Shown here in pieces: positions 11,679 to 21,030 of a DNA stretch of 64,000 nt. The DNA is from Lentzea atacamensis (GTDB taxonomy: Bacteria > Actinomycetota > Actinomycetes > Mycobacteriales > Pseudonocardiaceae), in contig NZ_QLTT01000001.1 in NCBI RefSeq assembly GCF_003269295.1, positions 1,383,635 through 1,447,634 of the forward strand, in the 5' to 3' direction. The notes beneath the pieces are model-generated. The model worked only from the letters and a program-made list of their open reading frames with translations, was not told where the DNA came from and made no database searches. Both the position numbers and the translations under genes were made by a program. Numbering within the stretch: the stretch's first letter is position 1; each line of letters opens with the position of its first letter.

Positions 11679-12612
11679 CGTAGGGTTCAGTGCCCCGCCA
11701 CTGGTTGATGAACGGCTTCATGAACTCGACCATGGCGGGCAACTGGTCCGCGCACGACAGGTAGGCCATCACCCGGATCGCGCCGACCGCGTTGACGAAC
11801 CTGAGGACGTCCTTGTCGAGCGGCCTCAGGCCGTTCTTCGCGGCACCGCGGTTGTAGGCGGCTTCGAGCTCGGGGCCGAGGCCGCCCAGGTCCCACTCGA
11901 CCGGGCCCTTGGTGACGAGCTCGAAGTCGGAGAACAACGGCCCGTTCGTGCTCGCGAAGATGTTCGCCGGCGGCGAGTCGCCGTGGAAGGGCTGCAGGTC
12001 GATGCCCGGAAATGCCTTCTGGAACTCGGTTTCGTCGCTGACGAGCGGTTCCAGCACCTGCCACTCCTGCTTGGCCCGCTGGAGATCCGCGGGGTCGACG
12101 ACGTCCGGCTGGCTCTCGAGCCGGTCGAGGCCTTCCCGGACGAACCGCGGTTCGGCGGAGGACAGGAAGTCCAGCTCGCCGGGGTAGTCCCGCAGCGCCT
12201 TGTGCAGGTCGGCGGCGAGCTCGGAGTTCCTGACGTAGTCGGGTTCGCTGCTCTTGTCCTCGTCGGTGAACGGCCAGAACGTGATCGAGAAACCGTCCCG
12301 CTGCACGGGCTTGCGCGGCACGAGCGGGCTCGGCGCGATCACCGGTGTGCCCTGGTCGTGCAGCCACTGCGCGACATCCAGTTCCTGCTGCTGGCGCCTG
12401 GCAAGGTCTTCGAGGGTCGTCGTGTGCGGCAGGACCGTCGGGATGCGGGCCACCACCGGCGACGGCGCGAGGTGGACGACGACGGAGAACAGCTCGTAGA
12501 GCACCTTGCCCTCGGTGATCTCCAGGCCGAGCTCGCGACCTGCTGCCACAGCGGCTTCCTTGGCCGCGTTGCTGCGCTTGGCGATGTCTTCCGGGGTCGC
12601 GAAGTCTGTCAT
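11671..12612 (-). CDS. APH-family phosphotransferase/kinase-like protein
   Basis: A 313-residue aminoglycoside-phosphotransferase-fold protein. The Brenner-like catalytic motif reads HGDSPPANIF, giving the Asp and Asn of HGD-x4-N, and DFELV takes the place of the Mg-binding Asp. An N-terminal small lobe has VVARIPTVLPHTTTLEDLARRQ. This family phosphorylates small molecules (aminoglycosides, homoserine, choline-like compounds, macrolides), and the substrate cannot be read from sequence. Its stop lies in the right arm of the stem-loop element. No resistance context is evident. Confidence 0.75.
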   Translation of the reverse strand: MTDFATPEDIAKRSNAAKEAAVAAGRELGLEITEGKVLYELFSVVVHLAPSPVVARIPTVLPHTTTLEDLARRQQQELDVAQWLHDQGTPVIAPSPLVPRKPVQRDGFSITFWPFTDEDKSSEPDYVRNSELAADLHKALRDYPGELDFLSSAEPRFVREGLDRLESQPDVVDPADLQRAKQEWQVLEPLVSDETEFQKAFPGIDLQPFHGDSPPANIFASTNGPLFSDFELVTKGPVEWDLGGLGPELEAAYNRGAAKNGLRPLDKDVLRFVNAVGAIRVMAYLSCADQLPAMVEFMKPFINQWRGTEPYVR

Positions 12613-12680
12613 GGCACGATCGTGTCACGACCCCGCGGACGGATGCAGATCATTTGTCGAGGGCCTGCGGGAGCCGCCGC

Positions 12681-14621
12681 TCAGGTGGGGCTGCAGGTCA
12701 GTCTCGGTGCCGCCGCCGGACCGGTGGCCGCGAACCCGAAGGTGGTGCTGCCACCCGCGCCGATCGAGCCGTTCCACCCGGCATCCGCGGCGACCACGCC
12801 GGTACCGTTCTGCTTCAGGGCGGTGTTCCACGAGTTGGTGACCTGCTGGCCGGCCGGCCACGTCCAGCTGACCCGCCACCCGGCAATCGCGGTGCTGCGG
12901 TTGTTGGTCACCGTCACCGTCGCGACGTGTCCAGTGCCCCACTCGCCGTTGGTCTGCAGGCTCGCCGTGCACCCGGCCGGCGGCAGGACCAGCAGCGTGA
13001 TCGAGTTCGCCGGATACGTCGCCTCGACACGGCCGTTGGTCACCTGGAGATCGCTGCCGCGCACGATCGCACCCAGGTTAGCCGGACCGTAGGTGAACCG
13101 CTGCGCCGCACCGGTGCTGTCGAACCCGGCCACCGACAGCGGTGAAGTCAGGTCGTCGCCGGTCTTGTTGACGACCATGACGGTCAGGGCGTTGTCGGAC
13201 GAGCGCTGCGCCGCGTACACCGCCAGCTTGCCCTGGTCGCCGGAGTTCGCCGACACGCTGGTGTCACCGAACCGGCTGCCCGCGCCGTCGTAGTTGCGGT
13301 ACATCCGGAACGCGTACGCACCCGGATCGGTCGGCTTGGGCTCGCCCCACATCGTGGCGAGGTCGAGGCCTTCACGTCCGAAGATGCCGAGAACGTCGGC
13401 CTGCGCCAGCGCGCCGTTGATGTCGTCCAGCGCGCCCCAGTTGTACTCGGTGATGGCGGTCTTGGTGCCGGGGTAGTACTGGTTGATCCACGACTTCATC
13501 GTGCGGATGAACTGCAGCGGCGGCGCGTTGACCCCGCCGGGGCCGATCCAGGACTCCTCGACGTACGTGGGGTCCCACAGCGACCGGGTGGACCGCAGCC
13601 GCCACGCGTTGGCCTCCGGGTCCTTGCCGCCGCTGATCTGCGGGTAGAAGTGCTGGTCGAAGTAGTCGAGGTAGCGCGTACCACCATGGGCGTCGCTGTA
13701 GTCCTTCATGTTCTTCAGGTACCACTGGGAGAGGTTGAGCCCGCCGTGCGCGGCCGAGTCGGCACCCGGCCCGCAACCGTCCACTCCGGACGCGACCCAC
13801 TCGCAGTAGCCCCAGCCGGACGGGCCGAGGACCGCCGCGCTGGGATCGGCGGCCTTGATCGCGGCGGCGGTCGCCGTGCCCTTGCCGCCCAGTTCGTCGT
13901 ACGAGACCAGCTCGGGGTGCACGTCACGATGCGTGTGGGCCCACAGCACCGGCTCGTTGTCGAGCTCGTAGATCGGCACGCCACCCTGCGCCGCCGTGCC
14001 GAACCTGTCGACGAGGTGAGACACCATCTCGCCGGCGAACGCCGCGTCCGCCCGGATCGAGGTGTCGGTGGGCACGCCGGTGAGGTTCTGCCCGTTCAGC
14101 TGGCCGTTGCCGCAGTTGGGGTCCCACTCGTCGAACCTGTCCTGCTGCGGGAACCGGGTCGCCGGGAACCCGCAGGCGAACGGGTGGGACGACGGCGAGT
14201 CCTTGGCCACCCAGCCGATCATGGGCACGGTGACGACCGGCTTGATGCCGCGGTCGAGGTTGGACCCGACCATTCCCTCGAGGGAGCGCGCCTCGTCGGC
14301 GACGATGTTCTCGAAGAACCAGTCACTGCCGGTGTTGTAGGTGCGGTTCTTGAAGTTGTAGCGGCTGGACGTGTTGCCACCCCAGCGCGCCACCGTCTGG
14401 CCGATCTCGGCGTTGAACGCCGGATCGCCGCCGTTCAGACCGTAGATGCCGGGGCTGATCGCGTGCCGCGCGGCGGACACGTCCACCGACAGCTCCGGCC
14501 CGGTCGCCGCCGCCGCCGCGGTCGTGGCTGCGTGGACCGTGAACGTCGCTGCGACAAGAGACGCCACGAGACTCGTGGCCGTGACCGCTCGCACCTTCTG
14601 CCATCGACGAATACCGGCCAC
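12681..14621 (-). CDS. Secreted GH44 endoglucanase with CBM2
   Basis: 646 residues from the GTG at 14621, chosen because GGGGG lies 5 nt upstream; longer in-frame starts lack a ribosome site. Signal peptide (about 1-42), GH44 catalytic domain (about 43-540), then a C-terminal CBM2 (about 550-646). GH44 features: ISPGIYGLNG, RWGGNTSSRYNF, the acid/base Glu in YELDNEP and the nucleophile Glu in ITEYNWG. The CBM2 runs from CTASLQTNGEWGTG to LTCSPT, with paired Cys and Trp residues for crystalline cellulose binding. Expected role: extracellular hydrolysis of cellulose or xyloglucan. No CebR-type site is visible upstream. Confidence 0.9.
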   Translation of the reverse strand: MAGIRRWQKVRAVTATSLVASLVAATFTVHAATTAAAAATGPELSVDVSAARHAISPGIYGLNGGDPAFNAEIGQTVARWGGNTSSRYNFKNRTYNTGSDWFFENIVADEARSLEGMVGSNLDRGIKPVVTVPMIGWVAKDSPSSHPFACGFPATRFPQQDRFDEWDPNCGNGQLNGQNLTGVPTDTSIRADAAFAGEMVSHLVDRFGTAAQGGVPIYELDNEPVLWAHTHRDVHPELVSYDELGGKGTATAAAIKAADPSAAVLGPSGWGYCEWVASGVDGCGPGADSAAHGGLNLSQWYLKNMKDYSDAHGGTRYLDYFDQHFYPQISGGKDPEANAWRLRSTRSLWDPTYVEESWIGPGGVNAPPLQFIRTMKSWINQYYPGTKTAITEYNWGALDDINGALAQADVLGIFGREGLDLATMWGEPKPTDPGAYAFRMYRNYDGAGSRFGDTSVSANSGDQGKLAVYAAQRSSDNALTVMVVNKTGDDLTSPLSVAGFDSTGAAQRFTYGPANLGAIVRGSDLQVTNGRVEATYPANSITLLVLPPAGCTASLQTNGEWGTGHVATVTVTNNRSTAIAGWRVSWTWPAGQQVTNSWNTALKQNGTGVVAADAGWNGSIGAGGSTTFGFAATGPAAAPRLTCSPT

Positions 14622-14841
14622 AGACGCCCCCGACCCAGTGCGCGGATATTTGCCCACAGGACGCTCGCGGGAAGTGCGGAATGCGTCAAGCACTGGTAGT
14701 CGAATCGATGGCGTTCGAGTCGAAAAACGAGATTCACCACGGTGAAAATGACACGTTTTTCGTCGTGGCCAAGAATTTCCGCTCTCTGCGCCCAGCGCTC
14801 CGACCCGGAACCGCCGAGTCACGCGCTGCTTCCGGCACGGC
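14622..14841. promoter_or_regulatory. GH44 upstream region with inverted repeat
   Basis: A 220-bp region between the GH44 start and the stop of the TetR gene, both on the minus strand. It is less GC-rich than its surroundings and contains TTCACC-AC-GGTGAA (14733-14746), a perfect palindrome, plus direct repeats TCGAATCGA and TCGAGTCGA nearby (14699-14722). A promoter for the cellulase is expected here, but no convincing -35/-10 pair was found. Confidence 0.3.
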
Positions 14842-15435
14842 TCAGGACGGGCGCAGCCGGTCGAGGTGGTGTGCCAGCAACCGCCGCACGAGCGTCTGCG
14901 GCATGTGTTCCGGCACGGTCACCGCGTGCAGGGCGATGCCGTCGAACAACGCCTGCAGCAGGCTGGTTTCGAGATCGAGGTCGGCGTCCGGGGCGATCTG
15001 CCCGGCGCCGGCCATTCCTTCGAGCAGCTCGCGGCACAGGCTGGTCACCTGGACGTGGGCTGCCGAGTTGAGCTCGCGGGCTTGAGCGTCGATCCGCACG
15101 AGAGAGAGGAACGCCACCCAGATCTCGGTGGCGACCCGTGAGTCCGCGTCCATCGGAAGCAGGCGTTCCAGCTGGGTCAGCGCCCGCTCGCGGGGGTCGG
15201 TAGGCGTGTCGGGAACGGCCAGGCGCAGCTCGGCGGCCTCCGAGATCGCCTTGAGCGCGAACAGCAACAGCTCCGCCTGGGTGGAGAAGTAGTACTGGAC
15301 CGAGCTCGGTGACCAACCCGCCTCCCGTGCCACAGCACGGACGGACGCGCCTTGGACGCCTCGCTCGCGGATGACCGCCCACACCGCGCGGACCAGCTCC
15401 CACCGGCGTTGCTCATGATCGACGATCTTCGGCAC
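14842..15435 (-). CDS. TetR-family transcriptional regulator
   Basis: 197 residues from the GTG at 15435, with GAGGAGG just upstream. The N-terminal helix-turn-helix spans about 10-55 (VRAVAREAGWSPSSVQYYFSTQAELL). The ligand domain resembles the BetI/TetR_C_6 type (IWVAFLSLVRIDAQARELN). The CPBP protease gene starts 79 bp away on the opposite strand, so it is the most likely target along with the regulator itself. Confidence 0.85.
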   Translation of the reverse strand: MPKIVDHEQRRWELVRAVWAVIRERGVQGASVRAVAREAGWSPSSVQYYFSTQAELLLFALKAISEAAELRLAVPDTPTDPRERALTQLERLLPMDADSRVATEIWVAFLSLVRIDAQARELNSAAHVQVTSLCRELLEGMAGAGQIAPDADLDLETSLLQALFDGIALHAVTVPEHMPQTLVRRLLAHHLDRLRPS

Positions 15436-15514
15436 GTCCACCTCCTCACCCGGTAGTTCTACTCCAGAGCTTGGTTTCTGTACAGTTGACCGAAATAAGA
15501 CCGAGGGGGAACTG

Positions 15515-16392
15515 ATGGTCAACACCCAGTCGCAGAGACCGCTGAAGGAGCCGTCCCGGATCGCAGCCATCGCACGGGCCGTGGCGGGTGCTTGCGTCAT
15601 GGCGGTGGCGCTCGGCACCGCGGGCGCGGTCGCCACCCGCACCGGGCTGAGCGGCACTCCGCGCCAGGCGCTGGCCGCCGTGATCTGTCTCGCGCTCGCC
15701 GTGTCGCTGATCGTGTTGCTGCGCAAGCGGATCGACCGCCGGCCGCTGTCCGGTCTCGGGCTCACCGGCGGTGCGGCGGGCCTGCGCGCGTTCGGGCTCG
15801 GCCTGCTGGTCACGGGCGGCGCGGCGGCGGTCGTGTTCGGCGCGGGCACGGCGGCAGGCTGGCTGTCCTGGGGGACGCTCGACCTGCCGAAGCTGGTGAG
15901 TTTTCTGGTCGTCAACGCGCTGATCGCCTTCGCACTGGAGGCGTTCCCGGAGGAGCTCGTCTTCCGCGGGTACGTCTACACCACGCTCGACGACGCGCTG
16001 CGCAGGTGGACGGCGTTCCTCACCACCGTGCTGCTGTTCACCTTCGCCGGCGCGGCCTCGTCCGTCGTGCACGCCGCAGTGGGCACCCTGCTGGGCGAGA
16101 ACGTGCCGGCGCCCGGCTTCGCCCCGGCCGGCGAGGACCCGGTCGCGTACGCGGTGCTGTACCCCGTCTTCGGCGCGGCTCTGCTGGTCGCCAGGATCAC
16201 CACCGGTTCACTCTGGGCGTCCATCGCCCTGCATCTGACCTACCTGACCGTCATCCGCGTCACGATCGACGGCGCGTCCCGCGACGCCGGTTGGTCGGCC
16301 ACCCCGGCCGGGCCGGACACCCTGTGCTCGTGCCGGTGTTCCTGCTGGTCGCCATGGCGGCGTTCCTGGCGATCTCACGACTGCGCAGGTAG
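15515..16392 (+). CDS. CPBP-family intramembrane protease (one-base frameshift)
   Basis: A multi-pass membrane protein of the CPBP/Abi (Rce1-like) family, with the glutamate motif EAFPEELVFRG and a later His in SIALHLTYL. The first frame reads well to about 16315 (SATPAGPDT) and then becomes improbable (TLCSCRCSCWSPW). The -1 frame continues as VLVPVFLLVAMAAFLAISRLRR, a proper last TM segment, ending at 16392, one base short of the next converging gene. A single missing base near 16290-16325 gives a normal 292-residue protein. Family members act in prenyl-protein processing or bacteriocin self-immunity. It is divergent from the TetR gene. Could be an assembly error or a true C-terminal disruption. 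Confidence 0.75.
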
Positions 16393-16393
16393 G

Positions 16394-19381
16394 TCAGTGG
16401 TCGCAGCAGACGTGCTCGGCCCACTCCGGTTCGTGCCACCACGGCTTGTGTTGCGCTGACGGCAACGGTTCCAGAGTGTCCGTTGTGGACATGGACTGGG
16501 CCTGTTGGTACGGCTTCAGCAGATCCGCGATCTCGTGCACCCGGCCGCCGACCATGACCTGCCTGACGTTCGCCGCCGCCTTGATGTCGGCGAGCGGGTT
16601 GCCCTCGACGAACGAGATGTCCGCGGGCGCGCCCGGCTTGATCGCGCCGAGCGGCAGGCCGAGCCAGCGGGCCGGGTTGCGGGTGGCGGTGACGAGGGCT
16701 TCGCGTGGGGTGAAGCCGTACTTCACCATCGCGCGCAGGTTCATGTGGGTGGCGGTGGCCGGGGCGTCGAGCGGTGCGTCCGTGCCGCAGATGACCAGGC
16801 CGCCGCCGCGGTGCACGGCGAGCGCGAACTCGACCCAGTTCCGCAGGATGTGGGCAGAGGAGGCCGCGCCGCCGCTGTTGGCGTCGGCGAGGTAGCGCTC
16901 GTACTCCCACGGCGGGAAGAGGACGCGGGTGCGTTCGTCGGTGGCCAGCGACTTGTCCTCGGCGAACAGCGCGCGGTTGTGGAAGAGCGTTGGTGTCATG
17001 GACATGCCGGAGCTGGTGAAGAGCGACACCACGTCCTGGTAGGCCTTGCCCTGCCGCGTCACGGTGTGGGAGTAGCCGAGGCGGTTGGTGGCGCCGACGT
17101 GTTCCATGCCGTCCATGCCGAGGTTGGCGGCCGGGTAGAGGTAGTGCGAGGACAGCGGGACCTTCGAGCGCTGGACGGCGGCGCGTTGCAGTTCGACGGG
17201 CAGGCGGACGTAGGTCTTGATCATGTCGTAGCCGAGCTCGTGCGCGCGGCGCAGCTCCAGGTCGAGCTGGGCCTTGCTGAGCGTCGGGCGCATGAAGTTG
17301 TAGTAGACGCGGGAGCCGTCGATGGCCTCGCCGGTGGCGTAGAAGCGTGGCCCGGTCAGGGTTCCCGCCGCCAGGGCTTCGCGGGTTTCCACCATCTGGT
17401 AGACCGGGTCACCGGGTGAACGGACTGTCGTGATGCCGTACGCCAGCCACACGTTGCCCTGCCGCGCGCCCCACTGGCGGCCGCGGAGGTGCCAGTGGTT
17501 GTGGGCGTCGATCAGGCCGGGGATGGCGGTCAGCCCCGAGGCGTCGACGTCCGCGCGGCCATGGTGCGGGCGGACTTCCTTGACACAGCCGTTTTCCACG
17601 ACGATGTCGACGTTCTGGCGGAGGTCCTGCGCTTCACCGTCCCAATAGGCGCCGACGCGGACGACCTTGCGCTCGGGGGCCCCGGGCTTCCTCCAGTCGA
17701 GGTTCACGCGGATCGTGGAGGCTTTGCCGTCCAGAGTGGACTTCCGGAGCCTGCCGTTGTTGAGATACACCAGGGCGTCGTTGCCGTGCCACGCGAGCGA
17801 GTCGGTGACCTCACGGGTGACTTGCCGCGGTTCGCCGAGGAAGTTCCCCTTGGCGTCGACGGGAACGACCCAGGCGACGCTTTCCACGACGAACGCGATG
17901 TGCTTGCCGTCCGGGGACCAGACGGGACCGTCGTCGCCGCGCGTGGCGATGGAGCGGAACGGCATGGGCTCGGTGTACTTGAGCTCGCCGCTCGCCAGGT
18001 CGACGCTCAGGATTTGGCTGGTTCCCTCGCGAAACCTGCGGGAGAACGGCTTCACCGCGGCCAGTGCGACGACCGTGCCGTCCGCGGACCACGTCGGCCT
18101 GCCCGGCTGGAAGAGCGTGGACGTGATCTGGCGGCGGCCGGCGGCGTCGGCGATCCAGACCTGGCCGTCGTGGTCCACGTAGGCGACCTTGGTGCCGTCC
18201 GGGGAGAAGCGCGGGGTGGTCTGGGCACCCGGTGCTGGTGCGAAGAGCTTGTCCTCGCCGGTCTTCAGGTCGCGGACCCAGAGCTGCGCGGCGCCGGTGC
18301 GGTCGCTGGCGTAGACGAGCTTCGTGCCGTCCGGGGAGAAGTCCGGGTCGGAGTCGAAGTACCTGCCGTCGGTCAGCTTCGTGGTCCTGCCGTTGCTGAG
18401 GAGGTAGAGCGCGTTGAGGGCCCGGAACGCGATCTTCCCGTCGCTGGAGACCACCGGCCCCGCGATGCCCTTGACCGGCCCGCCGCGGAGGTTTCTCGTG
18501 CGGTGCCGCTCGACCTTCCGCACCGGCACGGTGGCCTCGAACGGGATGTCTGTGACGGAACCGTTGGCGTACCAGCGAATCTTGCCGTCCGCGGTGTAGA
18601 GGACGCGGTCGCCGTCCCACACGGGTGCGAACCCGAAGACGTCCTGCCCGGTGACGACAGCGCTGGTGCCCAGCATCAGCTCGGCCTGACCGGGCCGCAT
18701 CAGCGTGTAGCTGGGCTGGTCACCGGGACCGAACGCGGCCCCGAACAGCTGCATTCCCGTGGGCGCCGTGACGAGCCGTTCCCGCTTGCCGTCCAACGAA
18801 ACCACGTCGACCGTGGTGTTGCCGGAGATGAAGATGATCCGCCGGCCGTCCCTGGACCACTGCGGCGCCGCGGCCTCGTCCGGCGCACCCGTCAGTTGCG
18901 TGATGGCTCCGGAAGCAACGTCCAGGACGTGGACGCCGTAGCTGCCGGCGCGGTCGCCGACGAACGCGATCTTCTTGCCGTCCGGCGAGAACGCGGGTTC
19001 GCGGTGGTCGTACCTGCCCCGCGTGAGCTGCCTCAGCCCCTTGCCGTCGAGACCGATGACGTGGAGGTGGTAGTTGCCGTCTCGATAGGACTGGAACGCG
19101 ATCTGGTTGCCGGGACCGAACGACGGCAGCGTGGCGTCCTGCAGCTCGTCGGTCAGCTTCCGCGCCGTGCCACCCGCGGCCGGCAGCACCCAGATCGCCG
19201 TGACGAGGTCGATCGCCAGCCACTTGCCGTCGGCGGAACGGGAAACCGAGATGTTGGTGCCCTGCGTCAGCTTCACGCCCGGATCGGCCTGCGCCGTACC
19301 GATCGTGAGCGTGGACGCGGCGGTGGCGACCGCGGCGGCCTGGCCGGTGCGGGTCAGCAGTTCACGGCGCGACAGTTCCAT
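16394..19381 (-). CDS. Tat-exported beta-propeller amidohydrolase
   Basis: 995 residues. The N-terminus SRRELLTRTGQAAAVATAAS is a twin-arginine (Tat) signal. Residues about 40-600 are WD40-like/TolB-type (PD40) propeller repeats, with recurring FSPDGKKIAFVGDR-type units. Residues about 620-960 form an amidohydrolase-superfamily metal site: GLIDAHNHWH gives the HxH, later His appear in SSHYLYP and GMEHVG, and CGTDAPLD gives the final Asp. The same propeller-amidohydrolase architecture is known among imidazolonepropionase-like hydrolases. Substrate unknown. The ATG has GGGGGAG upstream. Confidence 0.85.
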   Translation of the reverse strand: MELSRRELLTRTGQAAAVATAASTLTIGTAQADPGVKLTQGTNISVSRSADGKWLAIDLVTAIWVLPAAGGTARKLTDELQDATLPSFGPGNQIAFQSYRDGNYHLHVIGLDGKGLRQLTRGRYDHREPAFSPDGKKIAFVGDRAGSYGVHVLDVASGAITQLTGAPDEAAAPQWSRDGRRIIFISGNTTVDVVSLDGKRERLVTAPTGMQLFGAAFGPGDQPSYTLMRPGQAELMLGTSAVVTGQDVFGFAPVWDGDRVLYTADGKIRWYANGSVTDIPFEATVPVRKVERHRTRNLRGGPVKGIAGPVVSSDGKIAFRALNALYLLSNGRTTKLTDGRYFDSDPDFSPDGTKLVYASDRTGAAQLWVRDLKTGEDKLFAPAPGAQTTPRFSPDGTKVAYVDHDGQVWIADAAGRRQITSTLFQPGRPTWSADGTVVALAAVKPFSRRFREGTSQILSVDLASGELKYTEPMPFRSIATRGDDGPVWSPDGKHIAFVVESVAWVVPVDAKGNFLGEPRQVTREVTDSLAWHGNDALVYLNNGRLRKSTLDGKASTIRVNLDWRKPGAPERKVVRVGAYWDGEAQDLRQNVDIVVENGCVKEVRPHHGRADVDASGLTAIPGLIDAHNHWHLRGRQWGARQGNVWLAYGITTVRSPGDPVYQMVETREALAAGTLTGPRFYATGEAIDGSRVYYNFMRPTLSKAQLDLELRRAHELGYDMIKTYVRLPVELQRAAVQRSKVPLSSHYLYPAANLGMDGMEHVGATNRLGYSHTVTRQGKAYQDVVSLFTSSGMSMTPTLFHNRALFAEDKSLATDERTRVLFPPWEYERYLADANSGGAASSAHILRNWVEFALAVHRGGGLVICGTDAPLDAPATATHMNLRAMVKYGFTPREALVTATRNPARWLGLPLGAIKPGAPADISFVEGNPLADIKAAANVRQVMVGGRVHEIADLLKPYQQAQSMSTTDTLEPLPSAQHKPWWHEPEWAEHVCCDH

Positions 19382-19459
19382 GGCGGCACTCCCCCGAGAG
19401 TCGATCCCCTAGGAGATCCACCCTGCCACCGGGCAGGCCGCACACATCGGCCATTCGGT

Positions 19460-19891
19460 CTAGCCCTCGAGGTTTTCCTTCAGACGCCGGAGATCCGCGG
19501 CGATGCTGCGCCGCACCTGCCACCGCATCAACGGTTCTGCCACCGCGAAGAACCCACCGGGCGACCCGGTCGCCCCGATCGCGACGTTCGTCCCCTCCGG
19601 CACGTCCGCCAGCTCGTACCGCACGATCATCGGGAACGGCTTGTCGACCTTCATCTCCACGAGCCGGTCCGGTTCGTGCGCGGTCACCACGTAGCCGTAG
19701 TCGAATGTGCGGCCGAGGAACTTCGCGGTGCGTACGACGGTCGCACCCTCGGCGAGCAGCCCCGGCTGCTCCGGCCTGCTCGCGGTGATCCCGCCCGTCC
19801 ACGCGAGGTCGTTGGCGGGATCGAACATGTAGGCCGCGACCTCGGCCCGCGGCCTGCGCACGACGACAGTGGGCCGCACATCCACGCTCAT
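19460..19891 (-). CDS. SRPBCC (START-like) family protein
   Basis: A 143-residue SRPBCC-fold protein, the polyketide-cyclase/dehydratase-like helix-grip type that binds hydrophobic ligands. The pattern RPRAEVAAYMFDPANDLAWTGG at the N-terminus and the long C-terminal helix LMRWQVRRSIAADLRRLKENLEG are typical. There is no clear pathway context. An imperfect palindrome CGGAA-CGC-TTCCG (19911-19923) lies 20 bp upstream of its start. Confidence 0.75.
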   Translation of the reverse strand: MSVDVRPTVVVRRPRAEVAAYMFDPANDLAWTGGITASRPEQPGLLAEGATVVRTAKFLGRTFDYGYVVTAHEPDRLVEMKVDKPFPMIVRYELADVPEGTNVAIGATGSPGGFFAVAEPLMRWQVRRSIAADLRRLKENLEG

Positions 19892-19938
19892 GGCCGGAGG
19901 TTAGTCCCGTCGGAACGCTTCCGCAGGACGTCGGGGGC

Positions 19939-20496
19939 TCACCCGTGCCTGGCAGCGGGATGATGAGCCCTCACGTTCACCGCGGCCAGTTCGACGGTCT
20001 CGGTGATCCGCCGCTGCCGGGTCTCCGGCCTGCGCGCCTGCGCGACCCATTCCAGGATGAGCCTCCGCGAGGACGGCGGGAACGCGTCGAAGTTCTCGCG
20101 CGCCACGGGGTTGCCCGCGAAGGCCGCGTCGAGGTCGCCGGGGGCCTGGATCTCCCACGTGCCCGTGGCCCTGGCGTGGTCGACCAGCGCCTGGCCGCGC
20201 GGTGTCATCAGGCCCGCCGCGATCATCCGCGCGGCGCGCTCGCGGTTCACGGCGCTCCAGCCGCTGCCGGACCGGCGAGGGCTGAACCTGAGCGCGGAGC
20301 TGGCGTGGTCGTGTTTGCGGTGGTGGCTGTCGATCCAGCCGAAGCACAGCGCGTGCTCGATCGCTTCCGCGTAGCGGATCGTGCGCACGGGGCTGTCCTT
20401 GTGGTGGATGAGCAGCCACACCTCCTTCTCACTGCCGGAGTGCTGGGCGAGCCAGGAACGCCAGTCGTCGGCGGTGGCGGCGAGGAACGTGTTCAT
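19939..20496 (-). CDS. YdeI/OmpD-associated-family protein
   Basis: 185 residues starting MNTFLAATADDWRSWLAQHSG at the ATG at 20496. It has the hallmarks of the YdeI family: EVWLLIHHKDSPVRTIRYAEAIEHALCFGWIDS in the N-terminal half, and a basic Arg-rich middle segment. The C-terminal part, RRLILEWVAQARRPETRQRRI, is the usual bacteriocin-protection (OmdA) helix. The molecular role of the family is poorly defined. A strong hairpin separates it from the next upstream gene. Confidence 0.8.
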   Translation of the reverse strand: MNTFLAATADDWRSWLAQHSGSEKEVWLLIHHKDSPVRTIRYAEAIEHALCFGWIDSHHRKHDHASSALRFSPRRSGSGWSAVNRERAARMIAAGLMTPRGQALVDHARATGTWEIQAPGDLDAAFAGNPVARENFDAFPPSSRRLILEWVAQARRPETRQRRITETVELAAVNVRAHHPAARHG

Positions 20497-20514
20497 GAAT
20501 CCAGGATCACGCCC

Positions 20515-20539
20515 AAAGTGCTCACCGAATGAGCACTTT
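20515..20539. terminator. Perfect hairpin terminator
   Basis: AAAGTGCTCA (20515-20524), a 5-nt loop, and TGAGCACTTT (20530-20539). It follows the stop of the minus-strand gene ending at 20552 and precedes the YdeI gene, so it most likely terminates the former. An operator for the YdeI gene is the alternative. Confidence 0.65.
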
Positions 20540-20551
20540 TCCGCCTGTCTT

Positions 20552-20941
20552 TCAGAGGACGAGCGCGCCCTCGATGCGAGCCACCATCGCGTCCTCCGCG
20601 TCCACCACGACGCCGTCGGCCTCGGCGACCTCACGGCAGATCGCCAGCACCGAGCGCGGGAACGACACGGCGTCCTCCGGCGAACGGGCGGCGAGGATCT
20701 TCATCGAGCGGCGCAGAGCCTCCAGGACGACCGGCTCGATCTCCTCGTCGGTACCGGCGGGCACGGACGGGCGGGCGGCACCCATGACACCGCGCAGGTC
20801 GGGCGACAGGTTCTGGAGCGCGCGCAGGCCGGCGAACCGCTCCTCCAGCACGGGGCCGGGGTCGGCGTGGGAGACCAGCAGCATCGCGCCGTACACGGCG
20901 GTGCGCAGCGTCCGGCTCTCCTCGTCGGTGTAAAAGATCAT
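20552..20941 (-). CDS. Small protein, possibly TerB-like fold
   Basis: 129 residues starting MIFYTDEESRTLRTAVYG at the ATG at 20941. The C-terminal part, REVAEADGVVVDAEDAMVARIE, resembles the acidic ADG-x-Hydrophobic-E pattern of TerB-like helical domains, but the rest is not diagnostic. All-helical and soluble, with no signal. It is divergent from the subtilase gene (89 bp apart). Function unknown. Confidence 0.6.
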   Translation of the reverse strand: MIFYTDEESRTLRTAVYGAMLLVSHADPGPVLEERFAGLRALQNLSPDLRGVMGAARPSVPAGTDEEIEPVVLEALRRSMKILAARSPEDAVSFPRSVLAICREVAEADGVVVDAEDAMVARIEGALVL

Positions 20942-21030
20942 GGGCCCTACTCCGCGTCGGCTTGTCGGTGAACGGTTGTGGCCGTTCCGGCACTTGTCCC
21001 GGAACGACGGCCGCCGGAAGCGTGACCTGC

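Noticed and set aside
14622-14822. N-terminal extension of the GH44 protein
   Set aside because: It would place about 67 residues before the signal peptide; the GTG at 14621 has a GGGGG ribosome site.
15436-15915. N-terminal extension of the TetR gene
   Set aside because: It is antisense to the CPBP gene and lacks any domain; the GTG at 15435 has GAGGAGG.
16393-16459. In-frame C-terminus of the CPBP protein past 16392
   Set aside because: It runs into the convergent amidohydrolase gene and has an improbable Cys/Trp/Arg-rich tail; the -1 frame gives a normal end.
19911-19923. CGGAACGCTTCCG as another GGAAAGCGCTTTCC-type operator
   Set aside because: The core length and centre differ (odd-length symmetry), so it is not counted in that set.
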